Shown here piece after piece: positions 6,470-12,502 of a stretch of 12,502 nt of DNA. The notes below the pieces were generated by a model. It was not told the DNA's origin, ran no database searches, and saw only the letters and a list, made by a program, of their open reading frames with translations. Positions within the stretch are counted from its first letter, which is position 1. Each line of letters begins with the position of its first letter. A program made the position numbers and the translations under genes. Origin of the DNA: Zelonia costaricensis (taxonomy: Eukaryota > Euglenozoa > Kinetoplastea > Trypanosomatida > Trypanosomatidae). The stretch is from assembly GCA_030849075.1 (NCBI GenBank), contig JASAOO010002893.1, forward strand, positions 1 through 12,502, in the 5' to 3' direction.

Positions 6470-7510
6470 ATGGAGGCCGCTGCCAAGTCGGACCTCACAG
6501 GTCCGCCCGCCGCCTCCTCCTCCGTCGCCCTTCTCCCCACGATAGACGAGCGGGACTGGGCTTTACTGCAGTATGTAAAGAGCTCCCTCGTCGCCCTCAT
6601 CCCGGGCGCCGCGCAGGGCGCCAGCACCGTCGTGCTCGGCCACCCGCTCGACACGGCGAAGGTGCGCATGCAAGCGGCCGGCCCGCACACGACACGGTCG
6701 ACGCTGGGCACGATGTGGTCGATGGCGGCGACGGAGGGGCCGCGCAGCCTCTACCGTGGCGTCGCCCCACCCCTCGTCATGGAAGGGGCGAAGCGCAGCC
6801 TGCAGTTCGCGCTGTGGGACTGGCTGCGTGCCGCCGCGGACCGCCCCGACCGCCGCGACGAAGGCACGGGGGCGTGGGCGGGTGTGTGCCGCCGCACCCA
6901 TCGCGTCCTCTCGGCCGTCGGCTCTAGCACCTTCGTGAGCGGGGCTGTGGCGGGTGGCGTGGGCACGCTGATTGGGTGCCCCATGCACGTCATCAAGATC
7001 CAGACGCAGTACCAGACCGCCACGGACACCCGCAACGCGTGGACGTGCATGCGCGGCATCTACGACCGCGAAGGGCTGCCCGGGTTCTACCGCGGCTTCC
7101 GCTACAACGTGGCCAAGGATGTGTGCTTCGCCGGCACGTACCTCGGCCTCTACGCCACACTCCGCGACCACCCGCTCTTCAAGCCGCAGCTCAGCAGCTG
7201 CGGCTCGACAGGCACCGCACCGGGAGCGGTGGCACGCGGCACAACGCGGACGACAAACATCGGCGCCTTCCTCTCCGGCGCGGTCGCATCGATGGCGACG
7301 TGGGTGCTTCTTTACCCCCTCGACACGGTCAAGACGCTCGTGCAGGCGCGGCAGGGCCACGCCATACCGGCGATGCTGCGCCAGCCTGCGCGACTATACC
7401 GCGGCTTGGCAGCCTCTCTGTTGAAGGCAGGTCCCGTGTCGGGGGCGTCCATGGCGGTGTATGAGGCGACGTGGGCCTGCATGAACCGCCGACCCACGTC
7501 TCTCCCGTGA
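6470..7510 (+). CDS. Mitochondrial carrier family (SLC25) transporter
   Basis: The protein of 346 aa has the three-fold repeat of mitochondrial carriers, which exchange metabolites across the inner mitochondrial membrane. The three odd-helix signatures are HPLDTAKVRMQ (58-68), CPMHVIKIQTQ (170-180) and YPLDTVKTLVQ (282-292). Each matrix segment is closed by an EG...YRG-type motif: EGPRSLYRG, EGLPGFYRG and, in the third, a weaker QPARLYRG. The second signature has His173 where the family has Asp/Glu, so one of the matrix salt-bridge acids is missing. Helix 2 (PPLVMEGAKRSLQFALWDW) and helix 6 (LLKAGPVSGASMAVYEATW) recall the oxodicarboxylate/YHM2-type carriers (ME.-KR in helix 2 and GP..G..M.VYE in helix 6), but helix 4 does not. 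The substrate is therefore left open. Repeats 1 and 2 are separated by a ~30-residue Arg-rich matrix linker. The length is somewhat above the ~300 aa norm because of a ~45-residue N-terminal extension. The ATG at 6470 follows a GTG and is the first ATG after the acceptor. Confidence 0.92.
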   Translation: MEAAAKSDLTGPPAASSSVALLPTIDERDWALLQYVKSSLVALIPGAAQGASTVVLGHPLDTAKVRMQAAGPHTTRSTLGTMWSMAATEGPRSLYRGVAPPLVMEGAKRSLQFALWDWLRAAADRPDRRDEGTGAWAGVCRRTHRVLSAVGSSTFVSGAVAGGVGTLIGCPMHVIKIQTQYQTATDTRNAWTCMRGIYDREGLPGFYRGFRYNVAKDVCFAGTYLGLYATLRDHPLFKPQLSSCGSTGTAPGAVARGTTRTTNIGAFLSGAVASMATWVLLYPLDTVKTLVQARQGHAIPAMLRQPARLYRGLAASLLKAGPVSGASMAVYEATWACMNRRPTSLP

Positions 7511-7865
7511 TGGATGCACGGGCGAGGACGTCATGCACAGTGCGAGTCGGCGCCTCAGCACCCCCTCCCCTGCACACCGGCACACCCGCATCCCGCTGTT
7601 CCCCTCCACGTGGTCGCAGCGGTACTCCCCGCCCGCCCCCGCCGCCGCCGCCGCCGCGTTCCTTTCTCACTTCAGTATTCCACCAGCGAAGCAGCACAAG
7701 CAAGCGTACTCTGGGCAGTGGCGCCGCGTCGGCCGATGTGTCCCCCTCCTCCTCCCCCTCCCTCCCCTCCGCCGCGCGCATCGGTCGTGATCAGCTGAAC
7801 GATGGAGAGACGGGCGGGGAGAAGGACGGCTCCGTCGAGCCTCTGCTCCGTCCCCCGCCTCGCCG

Positions 7866-7876
7866 CCCCCCCCCCC
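7866..7876 (+). repeat. C11 homopolymer in spacer
   Basis: Eleven consecutive C residues lie inside a longer CT-rich block. It is the same length as the other long runs in the window. Confidence 0.9.
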
Positions 7877-8004
7877 CTCCCGCGCCTTCTTCTTCCACTC
7901 CGATGCCCCTTCACCTCCGCGCCGTGTCTACATGGGCATGTCGCTCGCCCGCACGCACATCGACGCGCGTACGCTGCGGCAGCAGTGGGTGCCCCCCTCC
8001 CCAG

Positions 8005-8021
8005 AAAAAAACACACACACA
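8005..8021 (+). repeat. A7 run fused to an AC dinucleotide repeat
   Basis: Seven A residues (8005-8011) run directly into an alternating AC stretch up to 8021. A-rich stretches are rare in this GC-rich spacer. It lies just upstream of the pyrimidine tract preceding the bromodomain gene. Confidence 0.85.
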
Positions 8022-8022
8022 G

Positions 8023-8061
8023 CTGCATCCTTCTCCTTTGCACGCCTCACCATCCCGTTAG
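8023..8061 (+). promoter_or_regulatory. Candidate spliced-leader acceptor for the BDF5-like gene
   Basis: A T-containing pyrimidine run (8023-8059) ends in AG at 8060-8061, giving a leader of ~78 nt with no intervening ATG. Other AGs that could be used lie at 7981-7982 and 8003-8004, after the C-rich block at 7851-7925. Any of these three makes 8140 the first ATG. Confidence 0.5.
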
Positions 8062-8139
8062 CCTCCCCTTGCCGTACCCTTCGTGGGCAGGAGTCACGGC
8101 GAACACCTCCGCACACGACGCCCCAGCTCCCCGCCCTCG

Positions 8140-9984
8140 ATGGCATCGGCGGGCCCCAAGGCAGGTGCCGCAGCCGCAGCCGCAGCGTCGGCAGCGGCAC
8201 CGAAGTTGTACTCAGAAGAGGACGTTGCCGCTCTCGTGCGCTCGCTGGACAGAGCCGAGGATCACCACATCTTTGCCGCTGACGTCCTCGTCACGTACCC
8301 GTACCTGGCGGAGTCGTACACGAAGGTGTGCCCGCGCCGCTGCGACCTCGCGACAGCCGCGCAGAAAGCGCTGGATGGCGCGTACAGCCACGACGTCCGG
8401 CTCGAGGGCCTGCGGGCGGACATCGCCCTCATGGCCTCCAACTGCGTCGCCTACAACGGCCCCACCAGCGCCTACGCAGAGACGGCCGCCCGCTTTGAGC
8501 GACACGCGCTGGAGCAGCTCGACGCCTTCGTCGTGGCGCACAACGGTGGGCGGCGGGTATCGCGGCTGCGGCTGCCCACCGCGGCGGCGGCGAGCGCGAC
8601 GTCAGAGGCCGCACCCACCAAGAAGAGCGCCGCCCCCGCCGTAGCGGCGTCGCCGGCAGTGCCGACGACTCGCGAGGTGGCGCAGCTCGTCGACTCCCTC
8701 GACCGCCGCGAGGACGGCGGAGCCTTCTCGGTCGACGTGGCCGAGGCGTACCCGGACCTCCGCGACAGCTACCGCAAGGCGTGCCCGAACCCGATGAACC
8801 TGCGCCTCATGCACCAGCGTGCGAAGGAGGGCTTCTACACCGCCGATGCGGCTACCGTCTTTGGCGACAGCGTCGCCGCGTCGCTGCCGCGGCTGCGCGA
8901 GGACATCGAGCTGCTCGTGCGAAACTGCGTCACGTTCAACGCGAAGGTCGAGTCGTGGGTCGCACTCGCCCGCTCCTTTCGCGCCTTTGCGCACCGCCGC
9001 GTCGACGACTTTGTGCTCCGCCACGCCGCGGCCCTGCGCGGCACGCGAAGCGGCGCCGAGGCGTACGAGAGCACCGACACAGCCACCCTCGTCGAGGGCA
9101 CCACTGCGGAGGCCCCGGCACCACCTGCGCCGGCGGCGCCCTCAAGTGCTGCAGCTTCCGCTGCCGCTGCCCCCGCACCCGCCGCCGTGCCCACCCGAAA
9201 GCGCGAGCGGCAGGAGGGGCGTGCGTCGGGGCCGGTGGTGCACGTTGTACCGGAGGTGGCGCCGCAGGTGTGCCCGACGCCACTGCAGCCGGGCCTCGCC
9301 GTCCCGCCGCTGCTGCGCCGCCGGCTCGCACTCGACCACGTGCGCCACGCGCGGCTGCCGCTTCGTCGGGTGGGCGTGGCGCTGCCGTACGACTGCGTCT
9401 TCCCGCCGGCCACGGGGGAGAGCGGCCGCGGCGCCGCGGCAGTGACCCTCGACACGGCCACCAGCGCCGGCCACGTGCTGCAGCTGCTGCGCGAGTCCGT
9501 CGTGAAGTTCTTCGCGGCGCAGCGCAGCGGCACGGACTTCACCGATGCCTTCGCCTACTCGATACGGGAGGAGCAGCTCTACCTTGGCGTGCTCGACGTC
9601 GCCGCCGCCAAGTACCGTGAGACCGCCCTGCACCTCGTCCTCTACGAGGCGGAGGCCGCGGAGCTGCAAGAGTGGATGGCGCTCAGGGCTCTGTCGCGCG
9701 GCGCGCAGACACCCGCCCCCATCGCCGCGAGGTCGAGCGAGGCCGTGGCGGAAGACCTGCACTACCTTTACTTGGTGCGCTTTCTCGTTCACTGGCCGCA
9801 GCTCGCTGCGTTGTGCTGCACGACGGCGACGGCGGCGACGGCAGACCAGCGCCGCGCCGCGCCGGGCTCGCTGCGCATCTCCCGCGATCAGCTCAAGGCC
9901 GTGGCGCAGGTGGCGCGCATCACACAGGAGTTCCTCCTGGTCATAGAGGCGGTGGAGGAGCGGCTACGACACGAGGCGCCGTGA
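8140..9984 (+). CDS. BDF5: BDF5-like protein: tandem bromodomains plus MRG-like C-terminus
   Basis: The protein of 614 aa has two divergent bromodomains. Bromodomain 1 (about residues 25-135) contains FAADV..TYPYLAESY and ends with NCVAYN, where Asn106 is the expected acetyl-lysine contact. Its ZA loop reads PRRCDL instead of the usual PMDL. Bromodomain 2 (about 178-295) contains FSVDVAEAYPDLRDSY, PNPMNLRLM and NCVTFN, with Asn267 in the same role. A disordered Ala/Pro-rich linker with a basic patch (PTRKRERQ, 351-358, possible nuclear signal) leads to a helical C-terminal region (about 385-612). Its LVRFLVHWPQLAALC stretch (545-559) resembles the MRG domain. This order matches trypanosomatid Bromodomain Factor 5, a nuclear chromatin reader at transcription start regions. 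In Leishmania it is reported as essential and as part of a complex with BDF3, BDF8 and HAT2. The ATG at 8140 was preferred over the GTG at 8083, which precedes it in frame. An Ala-rich stretch of varying GCN codons follows the start (residues 8-20). Confidence 0.85.
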   Translation: MASAGPKAGAAAAAAASAAAPKLYSEEDVAALVRSLDRAEDHHIFAADVLVTYPYLAESYTKVCPRRCDLATAAQKALDGAYSHDVRLEGLRADIALMASNCVAYNGPTSAYAETAARFERHALEQLDAFVVAHNGGRRVSRLRLPTAAAASATSEAAPTKKSAAPAVAASPAVPTTREVAQLVDSLDRREDGGAFSVDVAEAYPDLRDSYRKACPNPMNLRLMHQRAKEGFYTADAATVFGDSVAASLPRLREDIELLVRNCVTFNAKVESWVALARSFRAFAHRRVDDFVLRHAAALRGTRSGAEAYESTDTATLVEGTTAEAPAPPAPAAPSSAAASAAAAPAPAAVPTRKRERQEGRASGPVVHVVPEVAPQVCPTPLQPGLAVPPLLRRRLALDHVRHARLPLRRVGVALPYDCVFPPATGESGRGAAAVTLDTATSAGHVLQLLRESVVKFFAAQRSGTDFTDAFAYSIREEQLYLGVLDVAAAKYRETALHLVLYEAEAAELQEWMALRALSRGAQTPAPIAARSSEAVAEDLHYLYLVRFLVHWPQLAALCCTTATAATADQRRAAPGSLRISRDQLKAVAQVARITQEFLLVIEAVEERLRHEAP

Positions 9985-10640
9985 GCAGGCCCTCGCCGGC
10001 TGGAGAGGGGCAGCAGCGCGCACCGCGAGGTGGCTGCGATGGTGGGTCGCGGACGGTGCCATGCGCGTGCATTGGCAGAGCGGCGTACCCAGCTGCAACG
10101 TGGCTCCCCACCGTCCACCGACCGCGTGCCCCCGGCATAGCGCACGCGCGCGGCCCAGTACACCCGCATGGCGCACCCCACAAGAACTACAGAAACTGAA
10201 GAACCCGCCCAGGCGGCGCACTTTGCCGGGTCCGCGCCGCCTGACTGGGGAGCTGCGGGTCCCACGGCTCATCGCTGCGACGCCGTCAGCGCCACTTCCT
10301 TGAAGCCCACGATCACCTGCACTGCCAGGGATGTTGGCAACGGGCACCCACGCACGCCTACCGGCACCGACGACGCCACCCGCGCCAGTCGCCCGCGCAA
10401 CCCCCTCCCCCTCCCCCTCCCCACCGCTGCCGCTGCCGCTGCACCTCACCTACACTGCCCTTCTCCAGCTGTCACGCCAACTCCTCTCTCCCGCTGGCCC
10501 CCACCCAACCCCACCCAGCCCACCGCTGCCCCGTCCTTGCGCAAGCGCACCCGCGCGTCGTCTGACCAGGTTGGGCCGCGCTCGTGGGTGTCACGTACGT
10601 CACCCCTCCCACCCCCGCCCGCTGTGCCACTGGCGCAGCC
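9985..10640. other. Intergenic spacer between BDF5-like and YVH1-like genes
   Basis: The 656-base spacer has no supported gene. The first ~400 bases are mixed GC-rich sequence, likely the 3' UTR of the bromodomain gene. From 10385 it becomes C/T-rich with short CCCCCT and CCGCTG tandem units (10400-10440). An ATG frame at 10331-10726 overlaps the next gene out of frame; it lies upstream of the proposed splice site and so would be absent from the mature leader. Confidence 0.55.
10400..10468 (+). promoter_or_regulatory. Candidate spliced-leader acceptor for the YVH1-like gene
   Basis: A long pyrimidine-dominated tract (10400-10466) with CCCCCT and CTGCCG sub-repeats ends in AG at 10467-10468. 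No ATG lies between here and 10641, giving a leader of ~172 nt. This favours 10641 over the more upstream GTG at 10584 as the start. Confidence 0.55.
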
Positions 10641-11114
10641 ATGGACGCCCCCGCCGACGGCCCCAGTCCCCCGCGCATGTCTACTGCGCCGCCCGTGGCG
10701 TTCTGCGGCTACAGCTACGCGTGTAGGCGCTGCCGCCTGCACGTCTTCGACGATACAGCGCTGGTGCCGCACGACCCACTGGATGGCATCAAGAAGAACT
10801 TCAAGTTCCGCCGTGGTGGGCCGCAGAACGAGGAGGGCGGCGCGGCGTCGGCTGGCGAGATGACACCCGTCGAGGCCTGCACGAGCCTCTTCCTCGACCC
10901 CGACACGACGCCGTGGGTGGCGAAGGAGATTCGCGAAGCCAACGCGGAGGGGGCGGCGGTGGAGCCAGACACGATCTACTGCCCCAACCCACGGTGCCGT
11001 GCCAAGCTTGGCACGCAGTCCTGGACAGGCTCGCAGTGTTCCTGCGGCGCCTGGGTCACTCCAGCTTTTCGCATCCACTCCCGGGCCGTCGACAAGGCGC
11101 CGCGGCTGCCGTGA
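10641..11114 (+). CDS. Stand-alone YVH1/DUSP12-type zinc-binding domain protein
   Basis: The protein of 157 aa matches the C-terminal zinc-binding domain of the YVH1/DUSP12 dual-specificity phosphatases. It begins with YACRRCRLHVF (26-36), where Cys28 and Cys31 are the first ligand pair. His44 in LVPHDPLDG and Cys80 in ACTSLFLDP are the expected partners. The second site is formed by Cys114, Cys119, Cys133 and Cys135 in YCPNPRCRAKLGTQSW and QCSCGAWVTPAF. The ending AFRIHSRAVDK is typical of the family. The phosphatase domain (signature HCxxGxxR) is absent: the ATG is preceded by a non-coding leader, and only ~27 Pro/Ala-rich residues come before the zinc domain. In yeast the zinc domain of Yvh1 alone supports its role in late 60S ribosome assembly (release of Mrt4), so a ribosome-biogenesis role is inferred. 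An insertion (about 55-75, KFRRGGPQNEEGG) separates the two ligand groups. A second ATG at 10677 would shorten the protein by 12 residues. Confidence 0.85.
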   Translation: MDAPADGPSPPRMSTAPPVAFCGYSYACRRCRLHVFDDTALVPHDPLDGIKKNFKFRRGGPQNEEGGAASAGEMTPVEACTSLFLDPDTTPWVAKEIREANAEGAAVEPDTIYCPNPRCRAKLGTQSWTGSQCSCGAWVTPAFRIHSRAVDKAPRLP

Positions 11115-11438
11115 CACCGCGCCCCTTCCCCCCCCCTCCCTCTCCCACGTGTTGCGCCACCCTCTCGAGGGCTCGTGGGCTGCCGTAAGCGGCACCCGCT
11201 CGCTGCTCGTGGCCGGCGCCCGCGCACGGGTGCGTCATGTCGAGTAACACAAAACTGCGCTCCGAACTCGCTCCGTCGCTCCCCTCCCCGCACCAGTGGC
11301 GCACAGGGGTCGGCACGCTGGCCGTACGTGACGCGCACACGCCACACACCGTTGGCCCTCGGCCCCCCCCTTCGCCTCCGCGCCTCGCGCACTGCCGCAG
11401 ACGCCGCCGCCCGACACGCACACACAACACTGAGGCGT

Positions 11439-11522
11439 GCCCGCCCCTCTCCCGTCTCCGCCTCCACCTCTCCGCCACCTTCCTTCCGCACTGTCCCCTG
11501 CCCTGCACCCACGACACCGCAG
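11439..11522 (+). promoter_or_regulatory. Candidate spliced-leader acceptor for the last gene
   Basis: A strongly C/T-rich tract (about 11439-11513) is followed by AG at 11521-11522, giving a leader of ~108 nt without an upstream ATG. A second C/T-rich block (11541-11602) follows, but its first AG (11627-11628) is only 2 bases before the start codon, so it is a less likely site. Confidence 0.45.
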
Positions 11523-11591
11523 CAACACAGCCATCAACTGCTCTAACCCTCCCCCGGCTCCCCCACACGCCTCCTCTCTTGTCACCCTCCA

Positions 11592-11602
11592 CCCCCCCCC
11601 CC
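11592..11602 (+). repeat. C11 homopolymer and adjoining ACGCC tandem
   Basis: Eleven C residues precede a short pentanucleotide tandem of about three ACGCC units. It lies within 40 bases of the last gene's start codon, inside its predicted leader. Confidence 0.85.
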
Positions 11603-11630
11603 GCACGCCACGCCACGCCACGCACCAGTC

Positions 11631-12502
11631 ATGCAGGACAAGGACCCATTATTGTTCCTCTGCGGCGTCGTGCAGGAGACAGACCTGCTCACACGCAACA
11701 CCCCAAGCCTGCGAGGGATCCTGGACGCGACAGGCAGGCACCGCAAGCGGGAGCTTCCCGTACTCCCCGTCCTATTTGTGTTAGCTGACCACGAGGCCAG
11801 TGATGACGTCGCCCCGGACGAGTACTGCAAGCGGTTCACGGCTCACCTTGGGCAGGAGCTGCGCTGCAGCATCTTGGCTGACTATGAGGAGTTCCTCGCT
11901 CGATGTGTGTGCGGCCACTGGAAAAGGGCACAAGCGATCCAGAGGGCCATCAAGCAGCGCGGGAAGAGCCATGCTCGGGGACCTCCCACGCACGCCGACG
12001 TGTGGCGGCAGCAGGCGCCTCTCCACCCGCACGTCAAGCGTCTTGCCATTGCCGTGACATGGGAACATAAGACGGCTTTAGGTTTCACGATCAGGGCGAT
12101 GACTGGCGATGCGCTCACGAAGCTTCGCAAGCAGATGTACGCCGACGAGTGGCGCACCACCCTTCGTAACCCAGTCGTGGAGCAGGCGGTGCGGGATGGC
12201 GTCGCGGAGGTGCTGCGCCAGGACGCAATCGTCGTCATGTTGGTTCCACTTGCCGCCTGTGCAGACGCATGGCTTGGCGCCCGCGCTGGTGGCGCCATGG
12301 AGCAAAGCGCCACGGCCCTGGTAGGGGAGGCACGTAGCGTGCTCAATAGCCTGCCTAAGGAATGGGTTGAGATGGGCTGCATCCCGCGCCTGGCCCGGGT
12401 TTCCGAGGTGCACTACGACCGCCGCCTCGTTTCGCTGGAGATCTTTCCGTTGTATGCGGCGCACGACGCGCAGGGGAGCGTGATTCAGAGGCTCTTCAAG
12501 GG
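11631..12502 (+). CDS. Hypothetical protein, 3'-truncated by the window end
   Basis: A frame opens at the ATG at 11631 and stays open for 290 codons to the end of the window with no stop. An in-frame TAA at 11544-11546 closes it upstream, and 11631 is the first ATG after that. Most third positions are G or C, as in the neighbouring genes, which supports real coding. About a quarter of the codons end in A or T, slightly more than in the other genes; three TTA leucines occur. The protein starts MQDKDPLLFLCGVV and has a mixed globular composition without the Ala/Pro-rich tails seen in its neighbours. It contains a hydrophobic strand-like segment LPVLPVLFVLADHE, a basic region (WKRAQAIQRAIKQRGK), and a second hydrophobic stretch (IVVMLVPLAACADAWLG). 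No domain was recognised. The hydrophobic segments are too short or too polar-flanked to call membrane helices with confidence. Function is unknown. Confidence 0.8.
   Translation, partial: MQDKDPLLFLCGVVQETDLLTRNTPSLRGILDATGRHRKRELPVLPVLFVLADHEASDDVAPDEYCKRFTAHLGQELRCSILADYEEFLARCVCGHWKRAQAIQRAIKQRGKSHARGPPTHADVWRQQAPLHPHVKRLAIAVTWEHKTALGFTIRAMTGDALTKLRKQMYADEWRTTLRNPVVEQAVRDGVAEVLRQDAIVVMLVPLAACADAWLGARAGGAMEQSATALVGEARSVLNSLPKEWVEMGCIPRLARVSEVHYDRRLVSLEIFPLYAAHDAQGSVIQRLFK

Larger units (their letters stand above)
7511..8139. other. Intergenic spacer between carrier and bromodomain genes
   Basis: The 629-base spacer has no supported gene. It holds several C/T-rich blocks (7556-7660, 7741-7770, 7851-7925, 8023-8059), a C11 run (7866-7876), and an A7 run leading into an AC repeat (8005-8021). 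An ATG frame opening at 7802 overlaps the start of the bromodomain gene out of frame. Its Arg/Pro/Ser-rich product looks non-coding, though it would act as a uORF if splicing occurred at the AG at 7793-7794. Confidence 0.55.
11115..11630. other. Intergenic spacer upstream of the last gene
   Basis: The 516-base spacer has no supported gene. It holds C runs of 9 (11128-11136), 8 (11363-11370) and 11 (11592-11602), and a short ACGCC tandem (about 11605-11620) just before the next start codon. Open frames here give Pro/His/Ser-rich low complexity. The acceptor for the final gene is likely near 11522. Confidence 0.55.

Noticed and set aside
8163..8200. GCN/CAGCCG tandem at the start of the BDF5-like gene considered as a mobile or structural repeat
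   Set aside because: It encodes an Ala tract in the coding frame with mixed codons. It is ordinary low complexity, common in these genomes.
10331..10726. 131-codon ATG frame overlapping the YVH1-like start
   Set aside because: It lies upstream of the best splice acceptor (10467-10468) and reads as Pro/Ala/Arg low complexity.
1..12502. Transposable elements, CRISPR arrays, tRNA or rRNA genes
   Set aside because: No long direct or inverted repeats, no regularly spaced repeats, no cloverleaf-type conserved boxes and no rRNA-like blocks were recognised on either strand. Distantly related retroelement remnants in the spacers cannot be excluded by eye.
11631..12502. Idea that the last gene is a horizontally acquired insert because of its A/T-ending codons
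   Set aside because: A count gives about 25% A/T-ending codons against about 20% at the starts of the Kelch and BDF5-like genes. The difference is too small to support transfer.

Overview
The window looks like nuclear DNA from a trypanosomatid protist, most likely of the subfamily Leishmaniinae (the Leishmania, Leptomonas and Crithidia group). It is very GC-rich. Its seven intronless genes are all on the + strand, separated by 0.5-1.25 kb of pyrimidine-rich spacer. No bacterial-style ribosome binding sites, operators or terminators are visible. Upstream of each gene there is a polypyrimidine tract followed by an AG, as expected for spliced-leader trans-splicing of a polycistronic transcript. 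The presence of a protein resembling Bromodomain Factor 5 (two divergent bromodomains plus a C-terminal MRG-like region) supports a kinetoplastid origin. The exact species cannot be named from the sequence.

Layout from left to right: (1) 265-945, a PPPDE/DeSI-type thiol peptidase; (2) 1721-3547, a Kelch-repeat beta-propeller protein with low-complexity inserts; (3) 4168-5214, an unrecognised protein with two copies of a CxxC-x28-CxxC-xxxHxxW zinc-binding module; (4) 6470-7510, a mitochondrial carrier (SLC25) with an atypical second signature; (5) 8140-9984, a BDF5-like tandem bromodomain/MRG protein; (6) 10641-11114, a small protein that matches the C-terminal zinc-binding domain of YVH1/DUSP12 but has no phosphatase domain; (7) 11631 to the window end, a 5'-complete, 3'-truncated coding region of unknown function.

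The genes do not form a functional operon. In this group neighbouring genes share a transcript but usually not a pathway. Themes include chromatin and transcription control (BDF5), ribosome assembly (YVH1-like), protein deconjugation (PPPDE), metabolite transport, and two proteins of unknown role. In all seven genes the chosen start is the first ATG downstream of the proposed splice acceptor, with predicted 5' leaders of roughly 70-230 nt. This makes the starts consistent with each other, and it means the longer GTG-initiated readings can be set aside.

No rRNA, tRNA, CRISPR array, transposon or retroelement could be supported. The spacers hold homopolymer C/G runs (four of exactly 11 nt), short CA repeats and CT-rich tracts. 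The points most worth a second look are the duplicated zinc module in gene 3, the stand-alone YVH1-type zinc domain in gene 6, the His-for-acid change in the carrier's second signature, and the unidentified gene 7.
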